From: Nitrospirota bacterium
GTDB lineage: Bacteria; Nitrospirota; Thermodesulfovibrionia; Thermodesulfovibrionales; UBA6898
Reading direction: 5' to 3'
Length of the DNA: 64,000 nt
Assembly: GCA_021811105.1 (NCBI GenBank)
Contig: JAJZPM010000001.1
Span: 1 to 64,000, forward strand
This document shows, one piece after another, positions 8,546 to 18,036 of the stretch. The translations under genes and the position numbers were made by a program. The stretch's first letter is position 1; each line of letters opens with the position of its first letter. Below the pieces are notes generated by a model. It made no database searches. It saw only the letters and a list, made by a program, of their open reading frames with translations, and was not told where the DNA came from.

Positions 8546-9575
8546 AATTGTAGCGTCAATCATTCTTTTGATCTTCCTCAGCTTCGAGGCGGTCACCCCT
8601 TATAAGGCCGCTGCGGACATGATTCCCGGCTCGGGCAACTGTCCCAGCGGGACCTTCATGACCGTTTTCATGAACTACATATCGACTTTGCACAATGTAT
8701 TCCCGATAAAATTCGCCGGCATTACCATACTGAATTTCGGCAACCTCGAAGATCACGACGACAGCGGAGGCGGCTTTATATGTATCTGCCAAATGCCGCC
8801 CCCTATTTTCATAAGAGTCGGGTTTCCGCTTCATCTCTGGGAACCGGCGGATGTGATAGAGACTGTGCAGCAGCCCTGGTGTTCGCCCACTATCGGACTG
8901 AATCTTGGCCTTGGCTTCAACAAGAAGGCCATTGGCGACGAAAGCAGCCTCTCCCAGAACGACAAGACGGCCGCAGCCCAAGCGCATCTTATCGCCTATC
9001 CCGTCTGGTACATGCTTGGCCTCTTTGTCGATTTGATATGTTTTCAGGCTGGCACCGGCTTCGATTATCTCTACGTGACGGAGATAGACCCCCTCTGGCA
9101 GAACGACATGTGGGCGTCTCTTCTCGGCCCCGAGGCTAACCTGTTCGCCAACAAGGTCGCGCAGGCTGCTTGCCCGATAGACTGCGCCACTTCAACGGCA
9201 TCGTTCCCCCTCGATTTCCTGTTCTGGTGCCAGGGCTGCTGGGGAGGGGCATATCCGTTGTCCAAAAACGCATCAAGCGTGGATTATCTTCAGGCGAACG
9301 CGGCCATCATGGGCAAATTCATCTACAAAATGCACAGGGAGCTGATCATGTGGCTGACCAGCGGTCCGATGATGCTCAGAGGCTACTGTCAGGCATTCCC
9401 ATTCCCCATATGGAAAAAAACCCAATATAACCCGTTGCTTCTCTATCCAAGCCGTAACACGAACAGACAGCCCATAGGCCGCACGGCGAAACTCTGGGGG
9501 GTCGGCAAGTCGATGCCTTTCAACGCCAACTATGTCTTCGGTATCTATAGAGCGAGGGACTGCTGTGCGTTCTAA
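8532..9575 (+). CDS. traU: Type-F conjugation protein TraU
   Basis: ATG at 8532 is preferred over ATG 8526 because the GGTGG ribosome site is then correctly spaced. The 347-residue product has a signal peptide (IVASIILLIFLSFEAV) and the Cys- and Trp-rich body of TraU: repeated C residues in CICQMPPP, QQPWCSPTIGLNLG, CPIDCATS and WCQGCWGG. TraU acts in the periplasm in DNA transfer and needs disulfide formation. It follows traW, the F order. Confidence 0.9.
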   Translation: MRLNKIVASIILLIFLSFEAVTPYKAAADMIPGSGNCPSGTFMTVFMNYISTLHNVFPIKFAGITILNFGNLEDHDDSGGGFICICQMPPPIFIRVGFPLHLWEPADVIETVQQPWCSPTIGLNLGLGFNKKAIGDESSLSQNDKTAAAQAHLIAYPVWYMLGLFVDLICFQAGTGFDYLYVTEIDPLWQNDMWASLLGPEANLFANKVAQAACPIDCATSTASFPLDFLFWCQGCWGGAYPLSKNASSVDYLQANAAIMGKFIYKMHRELIMWLTSGPMMLRGYCQAFPFPIWKKTQYNPLLLYPSRNTNRQPIGRTAKLWGVGKSMPFNANYVFGIYRARDCCAF

Positions 9576-9825
9576 GCTGACCATAATCTTCGCCATTTCA
9601 GCTCTCTGTTATGTCGCGGTGCCGCATCCCTACTGTTTTTCGCTGGATGCCAGAGAGGAGACCGCAACGGAGCTGCATCTGTTTTACAAGAAGAACGCTT
9701 TCTTTCTGGATTGCGACAGGGAGACGCGATCCATTATTCGCACCGAAAAGGATATCGTTGTTTATCTCGATGGAAATGAACAGAAAATCATGAGGAATAA
9801 AAAAGTATGCGCAAGAAACAATTGA
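9565..9825 (+). CDS. Small exported protein of unknown function
   Basis: GTG at 9565, with GAGGG six bases upstream, gives an 86-residue protein with an N-terminal signal peptide (basic start, hydrophobic stretch, Ala/Val/Pro-rich end). The mature part is small and charged with two Cys residues. It overlaps the end of traU by 11 bases and the start of the next gene by 19 bases. I do not recognise it. The location between traU and a TraN-like gene is where F carries trbC, but it does not resemble TrbC. Confidence 0.5.
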   Translation: MRSKLTIIFAISALCYVAVPHPYCFSLDAREETATELHLFYKKNAFFLDCDRETRSIIRTEKDIVVYLDGNEQKIMRNKKVCARNN

Positions 9826-11726
9826 CAGTTTGCTGCCTCTCGCTTTTCTTTTTTGCCGCTTCCTCCTTCGCCCTCGATTCGGGAGGCAGGAAGGCCGGTG
9901 AACTCACCGGAGGTTTTGCGGCGGACAAGTATAAAACCAAGAGCGACATAGATATGAAGGTCAAGATGCCTATGACCGACTCGACTACCGAACTAACGAC
10001 GCTCGATGGCAGCAAGAAAAAGAGCGCACCGTTATTTTGCGGACAGGGTGACGTGAAGGACCAGGCACTCGCGATAGAAGTCACGCTCGAACCGACTGCC
10101 ATAACGGTCGGAACGGATACGAATGCGGATGGGTTCATAGACAGCGTGCAGACACAGGCAATCGACAATATCTGCACGGAAGGCGTGCAGGTCGGAACGA
10201 CGTACCTGGCGTGGCAGGTTTCGAATTCAGGCGTAGTCACCGCAACTTCATCCGGGAAGCTTGGCGGCTGTGTTAACCCCGCATCCGCCCCTCCTTCCTA
10301 CGCAGGCGGGAAGATCGCGGAACTCTATGCCGCGAAGACCGGCCGAACAATCATGGGATCGCGGCAGAAGTCCACAAAGATATCCTATTACTCTGGACAG
10401 GTCAAGGATTGCAACAACCAGCCGCAAGACCTTTCAGTCACCAAATACTATGACAATCCCTACTCAATGGAAGGCGATGGAGTAAATCAAGCTTCGGCAT
10501 GCGCGGGATCGGACTCGGCCTCTTGTGTCGCGTATCAAGGAATGCAGGGGGCGAACAACAATATGAGTTCCGGCTCCGGAGACGTGACCTGCACCATCAG
10601 TCGAAAAACGCCCACCACGAAAGGGCCGCAAAACGGCAAGATATGCGAAGCAAACAGGGTCTTTTACGCAAACGGATATTCAGAATCGAACAAGTGGTGT
10701 CAGCTACAGACACGCTGGGATTACACCTCGCAGCTACAGATGAGATGCGACCCCTACGGGACTGCCGTCAAAGTGGAAGGCTGGGCGTCCTGGGAAGGGG
10801 CGCCCTGCGGGACAAGGGCAAACTTTCCTCCCAGCAATCAGATATCGAGGGAAGTGGGCTATTCGGACATTGGCGACACCATTATCGGAAAGTTCAGCGT
10901 CAACTACCGCATGGATGGGCCCAATACGGCGCCGAACGACTTATCCGCCGACGCCCGTTGTTTTTCGGACCTCAATCCTCTCAATGTCCACATGAACACC
11001 GTGTGCGCGGCCGACAAGTCTTCCTGCGATTATGCCTTCACAGTCGACAATGCCCCAAGCTGCGCCTCTTTTGTCGTCCGGGTGAGTCCGCCAGTGGGCG
11101 ACGAAATAAACGATGGTTGCTCGCTCTACTCCGGCAGTGAGAGCACCTACAACTGCAAGCTTAGGGACGAGCGCTGGCAGGACGCAAACGGAACCTGGAC
11201 CCCGATCGTCTCCGGAGGCAACCCGACGCACAACGAGATCCCCGATACATGCAAGACATTCCCCGGCGTGGGGACAATCTGCAAACCATGGTGGGTCAAG
11301 GAGAGGACATATAACTGCCAGAACAAGAAAAACAGCGATCCGGACATTACGCGCGTCAATACCGTAACCGGTTCCACAGCCCTGACAGGCACGACAGTTA
11401 CATACAACAGCGATGAGTGTTCAGAGCCAGGCGCCGAATGCAAGGTCGATACCTGGGACCAGACGGCCGTTGCCGGAGACAGCTGCGAGATGTCATGCCT
11501 CGTCAAAAGGGTGGCCGGCGCGGAACAGAAAGGGAACTCGCAGTACGACTATTACGCTCAACCCTGCGACAAGAAGACCATAGGGGGGACGACGACATAT
11601 TCATGTCCACTTCAGATCGGTGACACGAAGGTGAAAGACTGCGGCTGCATAGACACGTCGGGACAGGCGATCGGCGTCCTCGGCGCCGTCTACGAGGCTG
11701 CGCGGGACAGACAATGCAAGAACTGA
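9807..11726 (+). CDS. Cys-rich exported protein, TraN-like
   Basis: The 639-residue product has a signal peptide (LTVCCLSLFFFAASSFA) and many Cys residues in the mature part, often as CxxxxC or paired. It is predicted to be exported and stabilised by disulfides. It lacks the C-terminal block that marks true TraN, which is present in the giant gene downstream. It may be a duplicated or diverged partner of TraN, or a separate outer-membrane or surface protein that folds with the same Dsb-like helpers. GAGGAA precedes the ATG. No repeat units like those of the giant protein are obvious. Confidence 0.6.
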   Translation: MRKKQLTVCCLSLFFFAASSFALDSGGRKAGELTGGFAADKYKTKSDIDMKVKMPMTDSTTELTTLDGSKKKSAPLFCGQGDVKDQALAIEVTLEPTAITVGTDTNADGFIDSVQTQAIDNICTEGVQVGTTYLAWQVSNSGVVTATSSGKLGGCVNPASAPPSYAGGKIAELYAAKTGRTIMGSRQKSTKISYYSGQVKDCNNQPQDLSVTKYYDNPYSMEGDGVNQASACAGSDSASCVAYQGMQGANNNMSSGSGDVTCTISRKTPTTKGPQNGKICEANRVFYANGYSESNKWCQLQTRWDYTSQLQMRCDPYGTAVKVEGWASWEGAPCGTRANFPPSNQISREVGYSDIGDTIIGKFSVNYRMDGPNTAPNDLSADARCFSDLNPLNVHMNTVCAADKSSCDYAFTVDNAPSCASFVVRVSPPVGDEINDGCSLYSGSESTYNCKLRDERWQDANGTWTPIVSGGNPTHNEIPDTCKTFPGVGTICKPWWVKERTYNCQNKKNSDPDITRVNTVTGSTALTGTTVTYNSDECSEPGAECKVDTWDQTAVAGDSCEMSCLVKRVAGAEQKGNSQYDYYAQPCDKKTIGGTTTYSCPLQIGDTKVKDCGCIDTSGQAIGVLGAVYEAARDRQCKN

Positions 11727-11764
11727 ATCATTTATCAGGACTGAAAGGGTGAAGGAAACATAGT

Positions 11765-12031
11765 ATGGACGAATTGAAAAGAGAAGGGCTGGCGAGCGGC
11801 GCCCCAAAACTCAGCTTCGGCGCCAAGACGCTCATTCTCGAGGTAACCGATGGTCACAAGCTGTCCCGGCGACAATTCCTCAAAAAAACGGTAGTCGTAG
11901 CTGGCGGCGTGGCGTTGTTTTCCATCGTCCTCGGGGAATCGCGTCATGGCCGACTGGAGGCCGCAGACTGCAGCTGTCATGCGGGGTGCTATACCAATTG
12001 TCATTCGGATTGCGGCCGAAAGACATGGTAA
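11765..12031 (+). CDS. CXXX-repeat peptide with Tat signal, probable RiPP precursor
   Basis: The 88-residue protein has three parts. Residues 1-33 are a polar leader. Residues 34-56 form a twin-arginine signal: S34-R-R-Q-F-L-K40, then a hydrophobic stretch. The short C-terminus has Cys at 69, 71, 75, 79 and 83, giving four tandem CXXX units (CHAG, CYTN, CHSD, CGRK) and a final TW. GAAGGAA lies about 8 bases before ATG 11765. Peptides with CXXX repeats are known substrates of radical SAM/SPASM maturases, and three such enzymes lie downstream after traN. I infer that it is folded and modified in the cytoplasm before Tat export. Metal binding without modification is the main alternative. Confidence 0.65.
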   Translation: MDELKREGLASGAPKLSFGAKTLILEVTDGHKLSRRQFLKKTVVVAGGVALFSIVLGESRHGRLEAADCSCHAGCYTNCHSDCGRKTW

Positions 12032-12206
12032 AAGGCGGCAGCAGGCGTAAGAAAGGACTGAATTCGTTTGTGCAGGCGTCATATGGAAAAGTCTTCGTCC
12101 GCGAGGCTCGCATGCCACAGCGCCGGCGGAGAGGGCGCGACCGCGGACATAAAAATGAAAGGGCCGTAGGGGTCCCCCGAACTGGTTATCAGGTGAGGAA
12201 AGGGCG

Positions 12207-15200
12207 ATGCGAAACTTATTGACGAAGCTTTTCCTTTTGGCGATCATCATATTCTCCTCTCAGGTTTATGCCGAGGACACATCATGCAAGGTGTTCGATC
12301 CCATTACCGGAACGGTAAAGTGGGATGGTGTCAGGTGCGCAGTAGACGTAAACGGAAACGAAAGTATCGACGACTGCAGCGAGCTGTTTGTCTGCTCGAA
12401 ACCTAAAAGTGGCGGTTGGTGCGACAAGTCGGCGGATCCGGTGGGTTATAAATGCATCAGCACAGGCATATATTATCTGGCCCAGGGATTCAATGCCGCC
12501 GGTGTTGACCCCGCCAAGACTGAATTCGTTACCCCCGGCACTGAATTCGAGGCCTGCAACAATTTTGACCCCGCGACGAATCTTGGTTGTCCGGATCAGA
12601 CGTGCTCCCCCATATGGTCGTACACATGCTCAAAAGACAGCAGCGTCTACGCTTCCGGAGAACTCTGCCAGTCAAGTTGCGGAGGGCAATGCTCCTGTTC
12701 TCCCGGCGGGTTCTACAACGACCAGACTAAACTATGCGAGATCGAATCAACGAATCCCTGCCCGACCAATATCCCCTTCGATCCTTCTCTCGGCATATGC
12801 GCGGTCACCATTTATTGTCCTCCCGGCAGCCGCTATGACGAGGAGACCAATTCCTGCATCACCGACACCAGCTACACTTGTCCATCCGGCTTTACCTATA
12901 ACAGTTCGACCGGAAAATGCCAGGCCCTGCCCCAGTGTCCGGACGGGACTTTCTACAATAAGCAAAATGACAAATGCGAATCCGTAACCTGCCCCGCTGA
13001 TTATGTTTTTAATTCCTCTGTGTGGCGCTGCGAAAGGGAGACGGATTGCGGGTCGATACCGCTGAACGCCGATACCCAACAGTGCGAGACGGTGATGGGG
13101 AAATGCACTCCCCTGGACCCGACCGACACGCAGACGGACTACGTGAAGATCTTCATGGGTCTTGCTGAGGAAAACTGGTGCGGGCCCTGCACAACATGTG
13201 TCAGCAAACCCGTGATGACGAATGTAGCCGCAGTCCCCGCGGCATACATCTGTCTCGGCCAGTACAGGATCAATATCGTCTCGAACGAATTCAGAGGGTC
13301 CGGATGGTGCAATTACGACCACTGGATAGTTTACGGGAAACCCTATGCCTGCGATCGGACGGCGACCAACTATGACAGGGATACCTGCGACTCTGTCTGC
13401 CCCTGCCCGGTCGACTATACTCCCGATGTCCCGAACAATATCTGTACAAGGAAGGCCTGCAAGACCGGCGAGACGCTCGACGCGGACGACAAGAAGTGCT
13501 GGGTCGCGCCTACCGTCTGGGGCGGGGGAACTTGTCCTCAGAACTACATTGCGAGGAACGGAAGGTGCGAGGCTCCTTATACATGCACGAACGGCACATA
13601 TAATCCCGAGACGGGGAAATGCGAAAATCTAGGGACGGCGGTCTGCCAATCGCCCTATACAGCCCAGGGACCTGTTTGCGTGTATCCCATCTATTGCTAT
13701 CCCGGCGGGTCCTCGTCCGCCTGGAACCCCACACGGGACAGGTGTGAGCAAACAGGCACGTACTATTGCGAACCGGGATATACCTACAGTCAAAGCTACG
13801 GGAGGTGCATAGCCCCATATATCTGTCCTACCGGTTCTGTCTGGAACCAATACGCTCTCACCTGTGTTCAAGCAGGTGGACAGAATGCCTGCGATGCGGG
13901 ATACACGTGGGATGCCGGCTACCAGCGTTGCATAGCCCCATATATCTGCCCTGCCGGTTCTGTCTGGAACCAATACGCGCTCACCTGCGTTCAAGCTGGG
14001 GGACAGAACGCCTGCGATGCGGGATACACGTGGGATGCCGGCTACCAGCGTTGCATAGCCCCATATATCTGCCCTGCCGGTTCCACCTGGAACCAGTACG
14101 CGCTCACCTGCGTTCAAGCCGGGGGGCAGAACGCCTGCGATGCGGGGTATTCCTGGGATGCCGGCTACCAGCGCTGCGTAGCCCCATATATCTGCCCTGC
14201 CGGTTCCACCTGGAACCAATACGCACTCACGTGTGTTGCGTCAGGCGCCAACTATGGCAACTGTTCCGCTTTCGGATACACCTTCAATACTTCCACTTCG
14301 AGATGCGAGAAGGCACCCGAGTGCGACCAGTCCGGCCAATATGTCTCAAGTAGGGGGCGTTGCGAGTTTAACGGCACAACCAACTGTCCCCCGGACTTCA
14401 CCTGGAACGCGCCTTATTGCGAAAAGACACCTACCTGCCAGGATATCGGCGTTTATGATACTACCACTGACCTTTGCCGTATGACACCGCAGGAAACATG
14501 TCCTCTGGGGGCATACGCGTGTTCCGCCGGCCAATGTACGGCAACTGTAAACTGCGACACTGTTCCGGTAATCGTGTCGATATCGGGCGGAGCTCCTCTT
14601 GCAGTCGAAATAAAGAGCTTCGCAGCGGCGGTAGACGGCAAGAGCATAACCTTTGTTCAATCGGATAATAAAAGCTATCTCATCACCTTGAGCGGATGCA
14701 CCGCGTCAGGCAGTGCAACGATAACCGGGACCAGGTCGTTCAGCGCTTCCAGCAGGAGCATAAGCTTCTTCGACGTGAACAGCAATCTGCTTGGCGCAAT
14801 TAACATCGCCGGATGCAACGTCAGCGGCTCCGGCGTCGACCGCGTCTATGGCCCGATAGCGAACGGAGGTCCTACACTGGACTTCATTACCGGTGCTGTG
14901 ACATTTACGCCTGATTCATCGACCAAATACGAATGCCCCCTCGACCGGACGACGGCATGCACAAATGATCCGGTTCCTACTTGCACGGTCACACGCACAT
15001 GCGCTCAAGCCTGTTCTGCCGGATACACACTCGGGACAGACATCTGTACGGCCCCGGCGACCTGCCCGGCCGGAGGAGTGCTGAATACGCTAAGAGATAT
15101 GTGTCAGATGAACTATGCCGGGATGATATCATGCCCGCCGGGAACGATTGCGGACCTCACATTGGGTGTCTGCCACTATTCGGCCACATGCCCAAATGGA

Positions 15201-18008
15201 GGGACGTTAGATGCGGCCGGGGGCGTATGTTACTTCAGCAGCTGCCCGACCAATTTCACGTGGTGCAACGTCAATAGCTACTGCACATATCATTACGGGT
15301 GGAACAACTATATTTACTCCTATTACGGCGGTTCGGGATGCTACGCCAATGAAAACGCCCCGACCTGCCCGGCAACGCCCAATGCCATACTCACGTCCAA
15401 GGATTATTATCGGTGCTACGAGAGCACAGGAGGGGTCTGTCCGGCGGACTTCAAGTGGTGCGATGTGAATGCCTACTGCATATTCCATTATGGGTGGAAC
15501 TATTATATCTACTCATACATGGGCGGGTCGGCGTGCTATGCAAACGAAAACGTCCCGACTTGCCCGGCAACGCCCAACGCCATACTCACATCGAAGGATT
15601 ATTATCGGTGCTACGAGAGCACCGGCGGCAACTGTCCCGCGGACTTCAAGTGGTGCGATGTAAATGCTTACTGCATATTCCATTATGGGTGGAACTATTA
15701 TATCTACTCATACATGGGCGGGTCGGCGTGCTATGCAAACGAAAACGTCCCGACCTGCCCGGCAACGCCCAACGCCATACTCACATCGAAGGATTATTAT
15801 CGGTGCTACGAGAGCACTGGCGGCAACTGTCCCGCGGACTTCAAGTGGTGTGACGTGAATACATACTGCATATTCCATTATGGGTGGAACTATTATATCT
15901 ACTCATACATGGGCGGGTCGGCGTGCTACGCAAACGAAAACGTCCCGACCTGTCCGGCAGCCGTTCAGCCAATCAGCAAGGACTATTATCGATGTTATAT
16001 AGGAACAATAGGGTGTCTCACCGGTTATGGATATACCCTCGATGAGGCAAACCGCGTTTGCTATAATCCCAACAATCCGACCTGTCCTGCCCCCGGAGCA
16101 ATAGACAACGCTCTCGACAAATGCTCCGCACCGCCCACGCAGATAATTTGTCCTGCCGGCTACACATGGAGCGGAACCGGCAAAGTCTGCCAGAAGAACC
16201 CGGAATGTCCCCAGGCTATTTCTACGAAAGACGGAAGGGTCCTGCCTACGTATTTCGATCAGGAACACGGCGTATGCTGGACCTGCAGCGAGAACTTTAT
16301 TTTCAATCCCACGACGGGCACATGCCAGACAGATCCTTACTGCCCGGAAGGCACACTCCTGAACCCGACGCTCGATATATGTGAGAGTGTCGCGGAAATA
16401 GCGTGTCCATCCGGAACTCGATACGAGCCCGCGACAGGCCACTGCATATCGCCGGCAGCTTGCCCCAACCCCCAGTGTTCTCAGGGGTGTTGGGACAAAA
16501 ACCTCAATCAATGCAATCCCGATGCTCAGCAGCCGTGCCCTTTCATCGATACCTACGATCCTATTCTTAAGATGTGCACCTTGAACGGCACAGCCGAGTG
16601 TCCGGTGGACTATGTCTTCAACGCAGCTACAAAAAAATGCGAGCAGACTCCGCAGTGCCCGCCTACAGACTGGATATGTCCCAGGGACACCGATCCGGTC
16701 TGCAAGGAAACCTCTCCCTATGGAAACAAGAACTGGAAGGAGGTAAGTCAAGGGGAGTATTGGACCTTCGCGACCACGGTCAACCCTATGACATACAGCG
16801 AATTCGAGACTGTGACGAACTATCACGATTATGCGGCTGCCATGACGACTCTGGACGATAAGGAAGATATATGGAAGTACTATGGTCAGGGCCCTTTCTG
16901 GATCAAGAACGCCATTCTTTACCAGGACGTTTATCTGAACATCGCCGATTGTACTTATCAGGACTTCGTAGGCAGCACGCCCCCAAGAAAGTGGCGGCCG
17001 AGAAACTTCGCAGTAAATAAGACCTGCAGCAACCCCACTCTTTCCTGGGAGCGATATGAGGAGTCGTGCCTGTGCAAAACGATCAAGGAGGAGACCTTCA
17101 CGCGGTCCTGTAGCGGAGTGACGTTCAACGAGACGCTCACAAATACAAAGCTCACCCCGTCGGACATGTCGACGTGCACAAGCGACCCCGTTCCAACGTG
17201 CACGGCAGGACTTCAGCAGCCCGGCCTCAACAAATGCGACATACATCAGGAGGATTTCTCGGGCTCCATAGTCTGCGGGACAAACGCTTATTCCAAGACA
17301 CGTGTACTGACGACTTGCGCGGATTCGACGCAGGCGATCATCCCGGTGGAGTACAGGTCCGTATCCAGCCTGCGCGGCGTCGTGAAATGGTCTGGCATAA
17401 AGTGCACGCCCTGCCTGACGGCCGACCAGGCCACCGAAGACGATACCCCGTCCGGTCCCGAGCAGCCCATCGACCAGACAAAGCAGTGCACGAACTTCAA
17501 GGTCTTCACTGGGCATGACAAGAGATGCACTCCGACATCTCTTGCAACGCTCTTCAGCAATTGCTGTAACCTCAGCGGGTGGTTCAAGAGCTGGTGCAGC
17601 AACGAGGAGAGGGAGCTCAAGAAGAGGCGGATGGGCGGAACCTGCACCGAGGTGGGGGACTACTGCGCAAAGCGCATCTTCGGAATCTGCATCAAGAAGA
17701 AAGAGACATACTGTTGTTTCAACTCGAAGCTCGGAAGAATCATCAACGAGCAAGGACGCCCTCAGATAGGAAAATCCTTCGGATCGGCGAAAAACCCCGA
17801 CTGCGAGGGGTTCACTCCGGAAGAGCTATCCAAACTGGATTTCTCACGCCTGGATCTTAGCGAGTACATCAACGACATGCAGTCCGAGATGGATGTCACC
17901 GGCGGGCAGTTGAAGGCTGTCGAGGGGATGCAGAACTGGTTCAATAACCAGAACGGCAATTCTCAGAACAAATCCTTCAGCCCCGGATCGACCGATACCG
18001 GCTATTAG
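12207..18008 (+). CDS. traN: Giant mating-pair stabilisation protein TraN
   Basis: The 1933-residue protein has a signal peptide (LLTKLFLLAIIIFSSQVYA) and a very Cys-rich body. Its C-terminus shows the TraN signature: a paired-Cys block (KETYCCFNSKLGRIINEQG), then PDCEGFTPEELSKLDF and a DLSEYIND end. F TraN is about 600 residues, so this protein is some three times longer. The extra length is made of Cys-containing modules such as CP-x-G-x-x-(Y/F)-N-x-x-x-x-x-C, including two sets of tandem repeats. TraN in the donor outer membrane recognises the recipient, so the repeats probably project outward as an adhesin-like stalk or tip. ATG 12207 follows GAGGAAAGGG. Folding should need the DsbC-like and TraF proteins. 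Confidence 0.85.
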   Translation: MRNLLTKLFLLAIIIFSSQVYAEDTSCKVFDPITGTVKWDGVRCAVDVNGNESIDDCSELFVCSKPKSGGWCDKSADPVGYKCISTGIYYLAQGFNAAGVDPAKTEFVTPGTEFEACNNFDPATNLGCPDQTCSPIWSYTCSKDSSVYASGELCQSSCGGQCSCSPGGFYNDQTKLCEIESTNPCPTNIPFDPSLGICAVTIYCPPGSRYDEETNSCITDTSYTCPSGFTYNSSTGKCQALPQCPDGTFYNKQNDKCESVTCPADYVFNSSVWRCERETDCGSIPLNADTQQCETVMGKCTPLDPTDTQTDYVKIFMGLAEENWCGPCTTCVSKPVMTNVAAVPAAYICLGQYRINIVSNEFRGSGWCNYDHWIVYGKPYACDRTATNYDRDTCDSVCPCPVDYTPDVPNNICTRKACKTGETLDADDKKCWVAPTVWGGGTCPQNYIARNGRCEAPYTCTNGTYNPETGKCENLGTAVCQSPYTAQGPVCVYPIYCYPGGSSSAWNPTRDRCEQTGTYYCEPGYTYSQSYGRCIAPYICPTGSVWNQYALTCVQAGGQNACDAGYTWDAGYQRCIAPYICPAGSVWNQYALTCVQAGGQNACDAGYTWDAGYQRCIAPYICPAGSTWNQYALTCVQAGGQNACDAGYSWDAGYQRCVAPYICPAGSTWNQYALTCVASGANYGNCSAFGYTFNTSTSRCEKAPECDQSGQYVSSRGRCEFNGTTNCPPDFTWNAPYCEKTPTCQDIGVYDTTTDLCRMTPQETCPLGAYACSAGQCTATVNCDTVPVIVSISGGAPLAVEIKSFAAAVDGKSITFVQSDNKSYLITLSGCTASGSATITGTRSFSASSRSISFFDVNSNLLGAINIAGCNVSGSGVDRVYGPIANGGPTLDFITGAVTFTPDSSTKYECPLDRTTACTNDPVPTCTVTRTCAQACSAGYTLGTDICTAPATCPAGGVLNTLRDMCQMNYAGMISCPPGTIADLTLGVCHYSATCPNGGTLDAAGGVCYFSSCPTNFTWCNVNSYCTYHYGWNNYIYSYYGGSGCYANENAPTCPATPNAILTSKDYYRCYESTGGVCPADFKWCDVNAYCIFHYGWNYYIYSYMGGSACYANENVPTCPATPNAILTSKDYYRCYESTGGNCPADFKWCDVNAYCIFHYGWNYYIYSYMGGSACYANENVPTCPATPNAILTSKDYYRCYESTGGNCPADFKWCDVNTYCIFHYGWNYYIYSYMGGSACYANENVPTCPAAVQPISKDYYRCYIGTIGCLTGYGYTLDEANRVCYNPNNPTCPAPGAIDNALDKCSAPPTQIICPAGYTWSGTGKVCQKNPECPQAISTKDGRVLPTYFDQEHGVCWTCSENFIFNPTTGTCQTDPYCPEGTLLNPTLDICESVAEIACPSGTRYEPATGHCISPAACPNPQCSQGCWDKNLNQCNPDAQQPCPFIDTYDPILKMCTLNGTAECPVDYVFNAATKKCEQTPQCPPTDWICPRDTDPVCKETSPYGNKNWKEVSQGEYWTFATTVNPMTYSEFETVTNYHDYAAAMTTLDDKEDIWKYYGQGPFWIKNAILYQDVYLNIADCTYQDFVGSTPPRKWRPRNFAVNKTCSNPTLSWERYEESCLCKTIKEETFTRSCSGVTFNETLTNTKLTPSDMSTCTSDPVPTCTAGLQQPGLNKCDIHQEDFSGSIVCGTNAYSKTRVLTTCADSTQAIIPVEYRSVSSLRGVVKWSGIKCTPCLTADQATEDDTPSGPEQPIDQTKQCTNFKVFTGHDKRCTPTSLATLFSNCCNLSGWFKSWCSNEERELKKRRMGGTCTEVGDYCAKRIFGICIKKKETYCCFNSKLGRIINEQGRPQIGKSFGSAKNPDCEGFTPEELSKLDFSRLDLSEYINDMQSEMDVTGGQLKAVEGMQNWFNNQNGNSQNKSFSPGSTDTGY
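13803..14235 (+). repeat. 123-base tandem repeat in traN (about 3.5 units)
   Basis: Units starting near 13807, 13930, 14053 and 14176 are nearly identical and encode a 41-residue module with the strings WNQYALTC, CDAGYTWDAGYQRC and APYICPAG. The last unit is shortened. The frame is kept, so the repeat is coding and can grow or shrink without frameshift. Confidence 0.85.
15243..16000 (+). repeat. 195-base tandem repeat in traN (four units)
   Basis: Units start near 15243, 15438, 15633 and 15828. Units two to four are almost identical at the DNA level; the first is more diverged. Each encodes 65 residues with WCDVNAYC, FHYGWNYYIYSYMGG and TSKDYYRCYES. The near identity points to recent expansion or ongoing gene conversion. 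Confidence 0.85.
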
Positions 18009-18036
18009 CACCGAAGGGCGGAAGTAATATGAGTAC

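Noticed and set aside
13803-16000. Tandem repeats considered as a CRISPR-like array
   Set aside because: The repeats are long, directly adjacent without spacers and keep the traN reading frame.
15903-17753. A 616-codon open frame on the minus strand inside traN
   Set aside because: It mirrors the coding repeats and Cys-rich codons of traN, has no ribosome site and looks like no family.
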